Source: Otis tarda (lineage: Eukaryota; Chordata; Aves; Otidiformes; Otididae). From it: a stretch of 64,000 nt of DNA. The DNA lies in NCBI GenBank assembly GCA_026413225.1, contig CM048553.1:138578690-138642689 (forward strand), given 5' to 3'. Positions 1 to 14,200 of the stretch are shown here, piece after piece; the stretch's first letter is position 1; every line of letters starts with the position of its first letter. The position numbers were made by a program, and so were the translations under genes. The notes beneath the pieces were generated by a model that worked only from the letters and a program-made list of their open reading frames with translations, did no database searches and was not told the origin of the DNA.

Positions 1-3000
1 TTATTTACAGCTCCTGATGATGCTACAAGAAGTAACACTTTGGAGCTTCTGGGAGAAATCAGCGGTTTATTTGATTCATTTTGCTCTCCTATGTCAGTGC
101 CTCTCCTTCTTGTTAGAAGTCATTGCAGCAAAATTATTTCCACTGCAAAACTGCTTCATAATTTTTTCAGCCCTCTGCCTGGGTTTTTCAGTACATACAG
201 CAGTCCTAAGGAAAACATGGGGAGGCAAATATTGGCCTAGCATATCAGTTAAAGCCTATGAAGTAGGAGCATAATAAGACCAATCCACCTTGGAAAACCT
301 CATCTTAAAATTTTTGTTTATTCAGTACTGCTGGATTCATTCACTTTGATAAAAGTTTTCAGACAGTACAACAAATCATGATTATACATCAGCTAAGTGC
401 TTAAATCGACTCTTTTTCCACGGCTTGAGCAGGAAATTATGACCACTCTACTAAGAAATTTCACAAAAATCCTTCTTATGGAGAAAAATAACTTTTTTGT
501 TTGAGAGGTGCAGAGGTTCCCATGAATCAGATAATTCTGCCTCTTGGCAACTTTTCAGAAGTTACCAACATCAGGCAGAAAGTCAAAGTGTTATGAACTG
601 CATGAGGGCAAGCCCTCCAAGGGAAAGAAGAGAAAAGCTTGAGGACACATGTACAGGCCCTACAGGGATGCTTTCAGATCAAGATCCCTTCTGACTCATT
701 TCTGGTGTCAGTTCGGTATAAGTTAATGATCACTTTGATTTTTCAGAAGAAGCCAAAATGTCTCTCAGCTGACTACTAAAGCTGTACATGGCATATTATT
801 AACCACATAAAGGCCCAATTTTGCCACTAGTAGCAACCAGGCTTGCTGCTCTACCTGCATCTCATAAAAGCTGCGTGAGTTTCCTGTAAACTTAAAAGTC
901 TACTCCAGAGTAGGCTTCCCAATGATCCTTCTCAGAAATCTGATGACTGATCTGGTCCAGGGCAGAAGAAAAAATTAGTATCAGGCGACTCCTGGGCAGA
1001 AGGGCAACTGGTGGGATCCCATCAGAAGTTTCCCAGCCTTGCACAGAACATGGTTCACCAAGGAGCAACCTGTGGACCCCTCCAGTGCCTCCAGGCCTCT
1101 ATATCCAACCAAGACTTTTCAACCTCTCTTCCCCATCCAAGCCCCTTGCTCATTTACAGCCAAACTCACCAGCATCTCATTGCACTTTCTCTGTGGCCAT
1201 TGAAGTTGCATTCCACCCACTAAGATAAATATCAGTAAGTGATCATACAGCTGCAATATGAAAATAAAATACAAGCCCCCACAACAAACTAAGTGTACTG
1301 ATGAAACAGGCAGTTAGTTTAATTCAAAACCTGAGTGAAAATATCAAATTCCTACTCAGAGAGCACAAGGTTGACAGAAGAAAAAATCCTGTCTAGTTCC
1401 ACTTGCATTTTCCCTAGGAAAAGAGAAGACCCAGTGCACCAAGTGTCATTTACTATAATATAATTGTTCAGGGAATTCTCTCTTTATTTGGTGTTACCCC
1501 AACAAAAGTTATTGAATTTTTTTTAAATAAAAAAGGAAAATCAAGAACTTATGAGCTGAGATGGTCAAAAAAAGAAACAGTACTATCTTATTTCAGGAAA
1601 AAAATGAAGAGTGTTTTATTTTAAGCAACATTTTATAAAATCATCATTTATTTTTAGCATATCATGCACTTTCCTGTTAAGTATGGATTCCTCTTATATC
1701 AAATATAAAATTAAATTAACCCAAGCATCAATTTATTATTTAAATTATACTTAAATTGTTAAGTAATATAGTAATATAGTTCAGTCTTTTGGTTTTCTAA
1801 TCAATTCTTAGAACTCCTTACATATACAACCCAAATTAATTAAATTGAAGCACAGCTTTAGCAGAATCAGTCTTTAGCAGATTTCTGTAAACTGTCCAAG
1901 TATGTTTGCACTAGGAACGAATCCTCCTGCTGCCATACTAGAGATAAGAAGGGACTTTCTGACTCCCAAAACAAGCACAAACACTCAACTAAATCTCTCA
2001 GAACCCACTATTTTCCAGCCATGCTTACAATTTACTAAAATATCAGCATTTTTTTCACCATCTCTTCCCATTTTTTTCCTCTGTTTCCATGAAGTGTGCT
2101 TTATGTATGAATGCCTAGAGCCAAAAATTGTCACAAGCTTTTTGCTGTAATTCACTGTTCAATTAATGAATTATGTCTTAAGCTTCAGCACACACAAAAC
2201 CAAACTGTTTTAATTTTGGAAGTGTATCTATAGAAATCTTTTAGCACATTTTGAAAGAAATACAAGTAGTAAACTATCACTGGAAATATTTCTGTGTTTT
2301 ACTTATTTTAATTTTCCTGGAAGAATATAAAAATGGAGTTGTGCAGTTCATACCTAACAGTAATTTATATGAAATAAAAAACATATTAAGTTTCTCCCTA
2401 CTACACAATATAGAATTAACCACCTTATGGGGACATGCTTCGTTATTTCCCCATCTTCAAGGAAGACAACATTAAATCTCCCTTGTAATTCTTAAACTCT
2501 TTGACAGATGCAGTGCAGTATACAAAAACTTAAATTACACAACCTCAAGAATAAATAGTAATGTAGCTATCAAATGTACATATGTATTATGTGGTATACA
2601 AAATAAACAATTAGTTGGAAACAAATAACTTTCAAATTTTCCATTAACCTGTATACACTTCAGCATTATCTGTTACAAATGAGACACTATCATGATGATG
2701 CATTATCAAAGTTCAAAGCTGGAGTATATCTCTTTGAGTTGGAGACACTACTAATGGAGCATTATTAATGTCTTGAAAATAATCTTGCATATGGTGGATG
2801 ATTCTGCTTTAAACTGTGTGGTTAAAAACAATTATGGGAAACATTTTGCTATTTCCATGATTTGAGTCCAAAACAAGGAACATGTCCATTTCAAAAGTCT
2901 TCATTTTCTCAGCTGAAAAAAGGATCTAATATATTGTTAATATACTGAGTATCTGCTGTACCAAGATTTATCATTTCAGCTAAGATAATCTTAGAAAACA

Positions 3001-5087
3001 ACACTAATTTGTCATCATTATCACTCACAGCTCTGCAGGTGACTATAAGTACTATTGTACTTTTTTTGTCAATTCTTAAGCAACTCTTGCAATTTTATTT
3101 TTATAGGCCTTAAGAAAAAGTTCCATGCATTTTATTTGAATCCATACTCCAACTTTTAAGATCGGCTTTTGCCTCATGGCTGGCAGTCCACTACAATTAA
3201 CTGAGAAACTTTTGTGTAACTACAGCAAGCGACACACTTCCATTACCATCTTCACTGAACCAAGCAGCTCATTTCTCCTTTCCCTCTAGAAAGCGTTAGA
3301 GTTGAGCATTCGGAAACACGGCAAGAAGGTGACATGATCAGGTGCCACCTGGTTGGCGGCTGTGCAGCCAGAATGACAAACTTTCTTGGAAGAGCATGGC
3401 CTCAAGATGGCCAGGCCCAGCCAAAACAACCCTTGGCACTACATTTCCAAGGCTTGTGGCAAGCACTAGCTGGACCTCTGCAGTAAGAGTATCTTGTCCC
3501 TGTTGGCACAGCCCTTAGCACACACTTCCAGGGGTATTTTTCTCAAGTGTCAGTTCCCTACATAAGTTTAAAAAAGCAGAGAGGTCAGGTTTAATACAAT
3601 CTTTTAGAGGGAAAAAAATGAACAATCATTTCTCTTTTTTCCTCGAACTTTATTGCAACCTTAGCTAGAGACAATCTTTTATTACATTATTTTTAGGGTA
3701 TGGCATTTTCTTTATAGCTTTGAGTTTAGGTTTTGTCAAAAGATTTCATTTCTTTGGGCTGCCTTGATCACTGAAAATAAGGTTTAAGCAATGGTTCCAT
3801 TGCTTAGGGCTGCTTTTTAAAGGTTCATTTGACTAAGTCAACTTTTACCTTACTTATATAACAAATCAGAGTATGTTAAAGTATGGAACCTGCAGAAAAA
3901 GCTGTCTTCGTCTGATAGCAGTGTCTGTAGGAGAACTTAACATGAAAACTTGCAGACTGTATAAAACAAAGTAATTTTCAATGTAATTAAGCAAAAATCT
4001 CTAATTTCAATAAGTTTCTGCTTGAATTGGAAGGTTTTTTTTTTTAAGTTTTACATATGTTCTTGTGTGTGTGCAAGAAACTCCAGCATGTACACATGGA
4101 TAGTTTGTACATCATGGACTAACTGGGATGAGTTTATTGCAGTTCACATTATAGTACAGCAAGAGTGCCTCCACATGTGCTCTGAGTGAGATATTAGACA
4201 GATTTTTTTAGGAAATTCAAAGCAGCAACAAAGGCTAATTTCACTTATTTCACTCCTGTCAATCTGAGAAGGGGTTTTTTTTTTATTGGCTTGTAAAGAT
4301 GGCCAGTTTTATTAAAGTAGAAGGGCCGACTTCCTGCTTGTTTGCAGTTCTGTGCAATAAACTGGGAACAGATCATAACCATTTCTCTGTAGGAAAATGA
4401 GGCAATCTCCTGTCCAAAGAAAGGAGCCTGTTGTGAGGATCTCCAGGTGAGCTGCCCTGTGCACAACGCACTGCTGTGCAGAGACACCAGCTCACATCCA
4501 TCAGCCACCACAGCCAGCACACACCTCACTGGGCTGGCTCTCGGAGACCGGGCCATCCTCCACACCCCTGGCTGCACTTCCAGCTCCAAAGACAACACAC
4601 AGCAAAGCTGACTCCTGTGCCCACAGCTTGTTATGCCCTGATATAGCTATAAACTGGGAAGGCATTGACACTTCTAAACTCAGTCTCAAATTTTCCTTAG
4701 TTATTCGGTCCTTAACTTCCCGATTGCTTTGTGTTTGAGCTTGTGCCTGTCAAGCTAGCTTACTCCTCTTCTTCTGTATCAAAATGAAAGCATGTCTAGT
4801 TTAAAAGGACTGGCAACAAAATCCTGTAAACTGAATGAAAGAAACCAAAACAAACAAACAAAAAATCTACCTCAGCATAATCATTTCTCTATAGCATGAC
4901 AAATAAAATAGTGACAGCAACTCCCAGATTTTTAAATTATGCTTATTGATTCATGGTGATGTCATTGCTGAAATGTAGATAAAAGATTGAGTTTGCTTGC
5001 TGATATCTAGTCAAAACTTTACTGATAGTTTAACAAATAACAACTATATTAAAAAACAACTGGGTGGAGGCAGACATCCTAAGAGGT
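1..5087. other. Intergenic AT-rich DNA, no gene seen
   Basis: No conserved protein, exon chain, RNA gene or clear transposon could be recognised on either strand. Open frames here are short (under about 120 codons) and lack recognisable domains. A GC-richer patch at about 3,270-3,560 differs from the surrounding AT-rich DNA, but I cannot assign a role to it. In the human genome the region upstream of FAM92A is, from memory, gene-poor, which fits. Confidence 0.6.
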
Positions 5088-5295
5088 AGCTTCTTAGTAG
5101 GGGAAGAGCCTCCGTAGGGCAGTATACTCACCCTCACAGGGTGAGTATACTGTAGGGCAGTATACTGTAGGGCAGTATACTGTAGGGTGAGTATACTGTA
5201 GGGCAGTATACTTCTTAGCTTCTTAGTAGGGGAAGAGCCTCCGTAGGGCAGTATACTCACCCTCACAGGGTGAGTATACTGTAGGGCAGTATACT
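5088..5295. repeat. Compound minisatellite with palindromic hairpin units
   Basis: A 79-bp segment at 5,088-5,166 recurs at 5,217-5,295, an offset of 129 bp. The DNA between the copies is built from a roughly 15-bp unit, GTAGGGCAGTATACT, and a variant in which GGGCAG becomes GGGTGAG. Each 79-bp copy contains a near-perfect inverted repeat. In copy 1 the arms are 5,120-5,134 and 5,138-5,152; in copy 2 they are 5,249-5,263 and 5,267-5,281. The loop is 3 nt (CAC) in both. A 109-codon frame on the minus strand is simply the translated repeat and is not a gene. Confidence 0.85.
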
Positions 5296-8200
5296 CACAG
5301 GAATGCACCAAATGCATTTCCTGCACTGAGGCTGAAGAGAAAAGCGACACTGATGTCACATTTTTACATTGTCAAAAGTCTTAATTAATTTCTTGTTTAT
5401 ATTCTGTCAATTTAATATCAATTTAGAATTTTACTTGCAGCACCAAGGATTATACTAGAGCAAGGCAAAGCACTGGTTGACCCCATTTCTGGAACTTTTC
5501 ATGCCCCAACCAAAGCAAGCGTTTACCAGCACAGGCAGACTCTGCCGGTTTTGCCCTGCTAAGAGACAGGCAGATAGGGATATTTATTTTTGTTAGTAGT
5601 CAGTTATGATTCGACTAGCACAAGGAATTTATTTGTTGCATTAGTTGCTATCATCTTAAAATCATCACTTTTCAGAGTAGAACCACACTTTAAATACGGG
5701 AAATGTTATCTGCTGTATATGTATTATGTTATTTAGCATAATTAAAATTGAAAGCCACAGAACCATGCTCAGTGCTACTGCAAGACTACGAAACATTTCT
5801 GTGGCCAACACAACAAAGTACCATATGCTGAAGACATCAGCAGCCAAGAAGTAATACACTTAGTAGCCTAACTACAGCATGGTGTGGACCAGTATCTGTG
5901 CATATATTTCAGAAATGAGTAATGGTTAATTATTCCGAGAAACAACTATGCCACTGCAAACATCGTAATTTCTAGATACACAGACTGCCAAAAACTATAC
6001 ATAAACCTTGGAGAAGAACAAAAACTCTCTTTTTGTGGGTGCAAAATTCTGAAGTATTTCCCCATTTGAGGCATCTCAAAGGTATCATATCTAGCTAAAG
6101 TGTTTCACCTCTTGACTTTTCTAGAAGCCTTGCTGTGATTTTTTTCAGGCACTAAGTCACACAGAATATTCTATGTTCCCTTTGTACACTTCAGAAGTAG
6201 ACAACAAAAGCTTTTTTTCTCCCCTTATGTTTTATTCATAACCACTGAAGAGAAAAATTGAAACTATGGTGAGAGTCACTCTTTAGACTTGTCTCTATTA
6301 GCAAATTGAATCAGAACTGTAAATGGTTTCAGACACAGATACCCAGGACCAGAGTAAGAGCTAATGCAGACCTGGAAAAGCTAGTTCTAGTATAATTTTT
6401 TTAAAATACCATTGAAATGAGATCAGATTTGCACCAGAGTCGCCACTGAAATCCTTTACTGGTGAAAGAGTAAGGGCTGTCTCTGAGAGAAAGAAAATAG
6501 CTGTAGGCTTCATTAGACTCCAGAAGAGCCATGGTTTACAGCACACATCGCCCTGCCAGCAGTTCTGGACTCTGAGCATCTTCAAAGGAATGAACTCCCC
6601 CAGGAAAGGCCAGCATCGGCAAAGGTGCTGTGAACACGATCTACGGTGGCTCTTCCTCAACCAGAGGCATCCAATCTGATGCTCTAGGGTGTTGGTCAGC
6701 TGAAAGAGAGTTCCTCAATCTCTATTTGAGCAATCCCATTTCTTGACCAGCACAGCATTGAAATCATGACAGTCAGGGCCTGATTCTGTTACACTGACTG
6801 TTGTTTCTGATACTCTGACACTTGGTAAAAATGCCCTCTAGGCCAGAGGATACACAAGCCACGTTTCCATGTTTCCAAGCCAGACAACAATGCAGATTTT
6901 GCATTATCAGAATGTATTGAACTGTGGCTGGTTTCAGTCTTCTGCATTCAATGTCACTAGCTTATATCTGCAGCCAGATTGTTCCCTAGGTATGTACAGT
7001 ACAAAATTTAAGTCCTTCCTAAGCAAAGAGACAAAGAGATAAAGAGTCAAGAGACACTCTCTAAACAAGCTGCGATCTGACCAGTTCCCAATCCTCCAGC
7101 TCTGCACAAATTTGACTGATGTAATTTTGAGAGGAAATCGTATATTTTTCCTGAGAGAAAAGGAAAAGGAAGTCTAGCTGAAGGTATCACAGGGGCTACA
7201 CAGTTAGAACAACTTCTAGAGAGATAGACGGTAGACTACTGCTGTATGCTTACATGTGAATACACCAGTGTTACGGTAAGGAGGGCTATAAAAAAACCTA
7301 TGCATAAATAAAAGTGAATTACATTTAAAATAAAACTTTTACTTACCAAATGTCTTCATTTTTATTGCATTAAGCAACAACGTGAATTTATCAGTAGGTT
7401 ATTTTCCAAAAGAGGGGCACTCCCTGCTATTCTCTACCGTGTGTGGGCAGAGGAAAAAAATCATTCGCATTCCTCTAAGTATCACAAAACAAAACCAATT
7501 AAAAAACCCAATGAGCTAATATTTAGATAAATACTATTACAATTATGTCATGGACTTTTTTATATCAGATGAGTTGTAGCCTGAGAATGTTAATAAAAAC
7601 CGTAAAGTTTGCATTCACAGCTCACTCTGTTTAAAACAAAGACAACTGATAACAGCAGTCCCATGTATTTTATGCACAGTACTTCTCCGCTTAGAAAGTG
7701 GGGGTGGGAAGACAGCAAGGAAAGCAACAGGGGCCTGATCCTGTTCCCATCAAAGCAAATGGGAAGTTTGCCATTAACTACAAGATGCTGGGTTGTGCCT
7801 TTGGTTTGCTGGCAGAACTATGTGAATTTTGTATGTTTTCCTGTGGCTAAAACACAGTCATTTGCTGCCCTCTAGAAGCAGACTGACGCATATACTTTGG
7901 TTTTCTTCAATACAGGACTCTTCCTACCTGTAATTTTTTAAAATGTATATAACAACAATGCAGAGCAATGTCGGAGGACTAGAGAGGTACTGAGAATTCT
8001 GAAGTGTTCTCTGAATTCACAGTCATTTGATAACACGACTGATTATTCTGGTGGAAATGCAGAACGGTGTCATGTATTGCTCCTGGGATTAACTCAGATT
8101 ATTTATTTACCCTGTTTAATAAAACTGAAAATTAGCAAAAGAGGATCATGACTGCATTGTTTAAAGCACAACCCTCACCACACTGATACAGGTCACAGAG

Positions 8201-11200
8201 AGGAATGGGAGATTCAGCAGGTTATGCTGAAAAAATAAAAAAAATAAGTCAGCAAGTTTCAATTATGTGTAATGTTTTAATCGCTAAATTTTTTCATGCC
8301 TTCAAAAGTAGCAACGATCTCATTTATTAATAAGGACTACTTGCTTATCAAGTTTTTAGAAATTTTTCTTCAATTTTATTTTAGTTTTATAAGTAGGAAA
8401 AAAAAGTCTAAAAAGTGCTGGGAAGTGTCTGGTTTCCACCAACTCTCCAATGACCTAGGAATGGCTAATGAAATTTCCTTTAAATTTAAAAAAAAAGACA
8501 AGTCTCAAACTTTCTACCCTCAGCTCCAAGCACAGGTCAAAGAATCTAGGTGGGAAAGAAATGAATAAGATTCAAATGTCATCTACCATTCAATTATCAT
8601 CACATAATGCAATTAGATTATGAGTGTACAGTGTTCTTAGGTAATTTTTTTTTTTTTTTGCAATTTCACTGTCATCACAAGTGGATTTTATGAGTGGAAT
8701 AGTCAAAAGTGGAAATGTTGTTCTAGTACCATTCCACAAACTGCCAAATGCCATTTATTTAAATCTCACACTATGCTCATTACTACTTTATGTTCCCCAA
8801 AGTGAGCAAGGACTTGCAGACCAAGTCTTGAACAGCTGAAAAGATCTTGATTCACCTTACATCAGACTAGTACTATCATAAAAAAAAACTACCCACTTAA
8901 GGATATCTGCACTAAGCTAACAAAAAATTTGACATATTCATATTTACCAGTCATTTTAAAAAAATCTTGTCTTGCTGCTTTTCACAGAACTTTGACAACA
9001 AATACAAGGAGGATGGGCTTGTAACTTTAAATCCAAAGTCAGGTACTGATGAGAATCAAACTGAATCAGATTGTTTTGCCGTGTATCATTTTAGAGACAG
9101 ATATTTAAGATTTTGGTTAGTGAAATATATTTCTGATGTCTCATTTAATTGTCAGAAGTTAGGTAAAGTGAATCTGTAGCTGTTTACATCTCCTAATAAA
9201 CCTTAATTTATTAGTAATGCTAATGTTACCCACTTCCCAGAATGAGTCTGAATATTCTTCCTTTGAAAAGTGCAAATCAAAGACTCAAGAACTCATTTCA
9301 AGTACACTCGCCTCCTACACAGATCTATGCTATTTTTGCTTCTAATTGACTTGTCTAAAATCAAAGCTTTTTTTTTTTAAACCAAGGGGCATGGCAAGGT
9401 TAAGACCAAGGGTCTAAGAGTTTAAACAAGTTTTCTGTGAATAAAAAATAGTTGTACAATCTTCCAACGAATAGGACAAAGATAGAGATTAATCATTTTG
9501 ATTATTTGAGTCAACTGGAAGGTCAGTAAATGTGCATACTCCCACACTAAAATACAAGCAGAAGGTGGGTCATGCACATGTCAAGCCCTGGGCATACCAG
9601 TCAAGACCAGTGTAAGGTTAACTATTTTAAATACCCATAAAGAATGTCAAGCCAGGAACTCAGTGAGTTTTCTCAGCTTGCTGGCTGTGGAGTTTTCAGC
9701 TAAATAAAGCATGGAGTGGATGCCACCAAGTGGTAGCTGTTGTCACATACCAGTATCTTCAGCATGACCTCACCTTCGGCTGCCACTTCAGCTGCAGAAA
9801 ATATTCCCAGTATAGCATTTTCTTGGGAACAGAATACTAGTATCGGAAAAAGAGGAAAACAATTCGCTAAGGATAAAATTTTATTCATACTGCTAATAAC
9901 AGAGCTGTCACAGACTTAAATGAAACCAGTGTCAACTTCCCTTTGAAGCCTTAAAAAATAATTTTAATCTTCTGAGAGCAAATCCAAGGGTGTCTAAAAG
10001 ACTAGATCTGCAGTTCAGGTAGACAGCAAACCTGCAAGAGAGCCCTGAGGTGCACCTGGAAGAGACCCTCTGAGTATAACTGATTATTTGGGTATATTGA
10101 CACTGCTAAATGTTGTAGGGCCATAAGATAAAACCAGGTATTGCCTAATTGTTTTATCACTCCCCTACCCTTGTCAGTTCCAAATTGTTCTCTCTCAGAC
10201 AAAGTACAGGCACAGTGCTGGGAACAATTTACTCCAGGGAACAATCACAAAAGTCAGTTGGCTGAAACTGCACCAGTTTGCTGCGTCCACTCTACAATTG
10301 ACTCCCTCCACTCTTCACCATCCTTCAATATTATTGCAGCAAATTTTGCCCCTCAGATATCTCATAAAGCACATCCTAGGACATATATAGCCTCAGTTCC
10401 ATGCTATAAAAACACTCAGGAGGGCTATTTCATGCCTTTGCATTATTTCAGCCACAGTGGCACTATAAAAGACCCGGAGGACACATCCAAGCACAGTATG
10501 GATGCAGCCAGCCTGCTCTACCACCAGTACTGAGGTAGTAATTATGGTGAGAGCATAAGACAATCTCTGCCACTTGGTGGTGGGACCTCTGGGAAGCAGT
10601 TGGTTATATGAGAAGCAATTTAGAAACATGCCCTGTCTAGAATCTCATTCTTGAAAAGCAGTATAGACATCCTTCAGGAATCCTGCCACAACTGCCAGTA
10701 TGAGTCTGGCATAGAAGACATGAAGAAACTTCCATCAAAGGTATTGCATCTGATAGGTGTTGCAGACACATGAGCTCCATCCATCTCACGACTCTTTCAG
10801 TCTTCACATCAGTTGTGAAGGATCTAGAAGAAATTCCCTACCTGCTGAATGGGGCAGCAAAGAACTCTCTGCTCTCCAGTCTGCTTCTCAAGCAGCAAAG
10901 TGACTTACCACTGGTTTCGTATTTTAATAAATATGACATTGAAAAAGAAGAATTCTGACTTGCTTGTTATTGTTGACTCATACTAATTTAAAAAAAAAAA
11001 TGAAATATGTCTGGAAAATAACTATTTACTAATTAACATGATGTACCATGTTAATAATACAAGTGTCTATTTAATTAATGTGTGTATTATCACAATTATC
11101 TGAAAGCAAAAGGCAGATTAGATTGCTTCTGGCACTAGCCTAAGGGGAAAACAACCTGGCTTCACTGCCTGCCTTCATCAATCAGAGCTCCAGCAGCAGA

Positions 11201-14200
11201 GCAGGCTGCTTCAGTGCTACTGCCATTGAAGGAACAAGGGATGGTGCGGCAGAACGAGCAGCAGACGCACTCCCGAAAGCTTCTTCTCCTCACTATTTAT
11301 ACCCTAATTTCAAATAAATCTTTTGCTTCTCACGGAGAGGTGCAACAATACTCTCCTTCCAAGAGTCCCCTCTGCTCTGTCTTTCCAGCAACACAAGTAG
11401 ATTGACATAGGCTCTTAGTCTTCAACAATGTTCACAAGGTGCCTACATGATTCAGAAACATTGAGCAGGCAGTAAGTAAAGCACTTTAACAGCTTAATCC
11501 AGGATTTCTGCAGTGCTACCAACAATAACTGGAGCACCATTCATTGACAATAATGAATAAGAACCTCTGGAATCATCTAGACCACGGATCCAGGAAACAG
11601 ATGTTTTCCAGTGCCTTCCCTGGCATACAAATCGGTACTCACTGCACGTAACTGAGATCATGGTCTGCATCACAACAAATATGATTACCTTAAAGAGAGT
11701 ATCAAACATCATAAACAGTGTCAAGATAGTACATCTTCATCTGTTGATATCTGAGCACCAGGTCTTAGTGATAAACCAGAAACAACGTGGATTAGCTATA
11801 TTGGGGAAACAACTCAAGGAGGTATGGTCCTACTATGTAAATGAGAATCTGCAAGAAACAAGTGTGAAAATGTAGATGGTATAAAGAAGTGGCAGTAAGT
11901 CTGAGGCAAAGCCTTACCTTCTTACAGACCACTGAAAACAAGAGACATCAAAAAACCTTGTATAGCAGTGTGTTCCAGATATATTTTGGATTTCACCTTT
12001 GAATTGTTTCCATAGAGAGAAGCACAGGAGCAGAAATGCACAAAGGTAAGCAAGGAAGGAAAGAAAAGTACTCCTCTTAGTTTATAAAAAACATAACACC
12101 ATAAAAGCATGAGTGTCTGTACTGAATAAAATCAAAGGTCCTGCTAGCCCGATATCCCACCTCTGACAGTGGCCAAAGCTCTTTTAAAGAACTAAGAACG
12201 CAACAGGCAAATGCATAAATCATCAAGAGGCTTCTGTGCTCTAACCAATACTGACAAAATGGATGACAGAAGGTTATATCAGCCTACGGGTATTAGCCTG
12301 AGGAAACGATGTTTTACTGTTTTTCTAATTATGTTGTCAATTTTTGCTCTAAGAAACTAGCTGATTTTTAATTAAGATATCCAGAACTTGATATTGGAGA
12401 CTTGTGCATCAGGGAGCAATGGTTCCCACAAACTGCCTCTTATTCTTAAGAAAAAAAGAGATAGGAATAACAGGTGGTCTGGATCCTGGATTAAGTAAAG
12501 GAACCACAGATCCAAAGAAGTGAAATAGCAGGAGGAGGGGAAATATTGCAGCAGAAGAAAAAAACCACTTGAAATTATTAAATCACAAAGAACAATCCTC
12601 AATTCACTATGAGCTAAACTTGTATGCTAAAATTAAAGTTGTTTGACACGGTCTACAGTGATTGCATTTCTATTAATATAATGCAATTTGACAGCATAGG
12701 TGGAGGTGAAAATGGAAAATTATTTTAAAAGTTTAAAGATTATAAAAAACATTCTAAAGTTACAAAACAGTAGGAGAAAAGAAGTAGTCACACAAACATA
12801 TATGCAGCTTATCAATTACCTAGAGAGACTCAATCACATAAACTGTAGTGCATAGATGAACCTCTGGACCTGTATGGATCAGTTTGTAATTAGTACACCA
12901 TATAAATTAACATCAGGTAACTCAAATGAAAGTAACTGAGTATTCTGTTGGTATTTTACACGCATATATATATATATAGGATAAAATCATTGACGAAATG
13001 TGAAATTCCAACTCAGAAAAATGTCCCTACCTTACCAATGGATGGAGTTTTCCCTAAATATTACAAAATAAATTCTATTACAATTTGTGTGTTTGACAGA
13101 AATGCATACTCTGTTTTTTCTACTCAGCAATGACAGGCAATTCTTTTAAAGTGCTGAACAATTGCTGAAAATTAAGTTCTAGACTGTTGTTCAATAACAG
13201 CAACGCAAAGAATTAACTCAGGTTCATTTAAGTCAGGAAGACACTGTTGCTTATGCTCTGGAGGAATATTGGAAAACACTGTTAATTGGATATTTCAGAG
13301 CTTTCTTATCTTCAGGATTTGTCATTTATAAGATGCCATCATCTTTAGTATGTTATTCTGGAAACTTACTTAGAGGTAATGAGCAGGAAATTTAGCATTA
13401 CTTTCAACATCATTCTCCATAATTATTTCTAAATCATAGTACAAAATATTTTTCCACTCCATGATTTATGCAGCTTGTGCTCTTGTGCACTCTCTGATGA
13501 CTCAAAATTTCAACAGGCCCTCATGACATTATTTTCAACTTTCTATGTGCAGCTGGAGCTGATGGGCCATACATTCTAGGACTATCTGTAGCATCATATT
13601 AAGAACTATTAAGTCAAGTCATGTGCAAAATCAGCATATACAAATTAAGTTTTCAAATGTCTGTGCCAAGTCCTATACTTGAGGACTGACGTAGATTTAG
13701 TTTGCAATAGCTGAAGATAAGCTATCATTCCTCTTTTGTGTCTTGTTCCAGTGACAGCTACTTCTTTGATCTTAATCACAAGTAACTTTTCCTTATTTTC
13801 AAAGTCTTTTACCCTCTCATTAAGTGTCAGTCTCTCTCTCACTGGTCCATAACTTTAAGCAAATAACTTCATATTTTTTCTTGCGATGCTTATACAGCAC
13901 CTCATACAACACCATTCCACTCTTTATTAAGAATTTCTGGATATTCTGGTATTTGCTTTGCTTGAGCTTTCCTGGGTGACCATGTCTGAACATGCTTTAA
14001 GTAGCAGAATAGATGTTTTCAATTTTCAGAACCCTTAACACTACAGAAGTTGTTAGAATTTGTGAGCTAGAGGTCCTGCTGGAGTACAGGACCTCATGAA
14101 GAGACAGGATCGCTGCAAGAGACCAGGAGATTGTCCAAAGAACATGTCAAAGACAATAATTTGTAATTAAGCACTTAAGATCAGGATGCTATGTGAGCAC

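Noticed and set aside
5030..5359. 109-codon minus-strand frame
   Set aside because: It is the translated minisatellite, with repeated YTALQYT peptides, and has no gene context.
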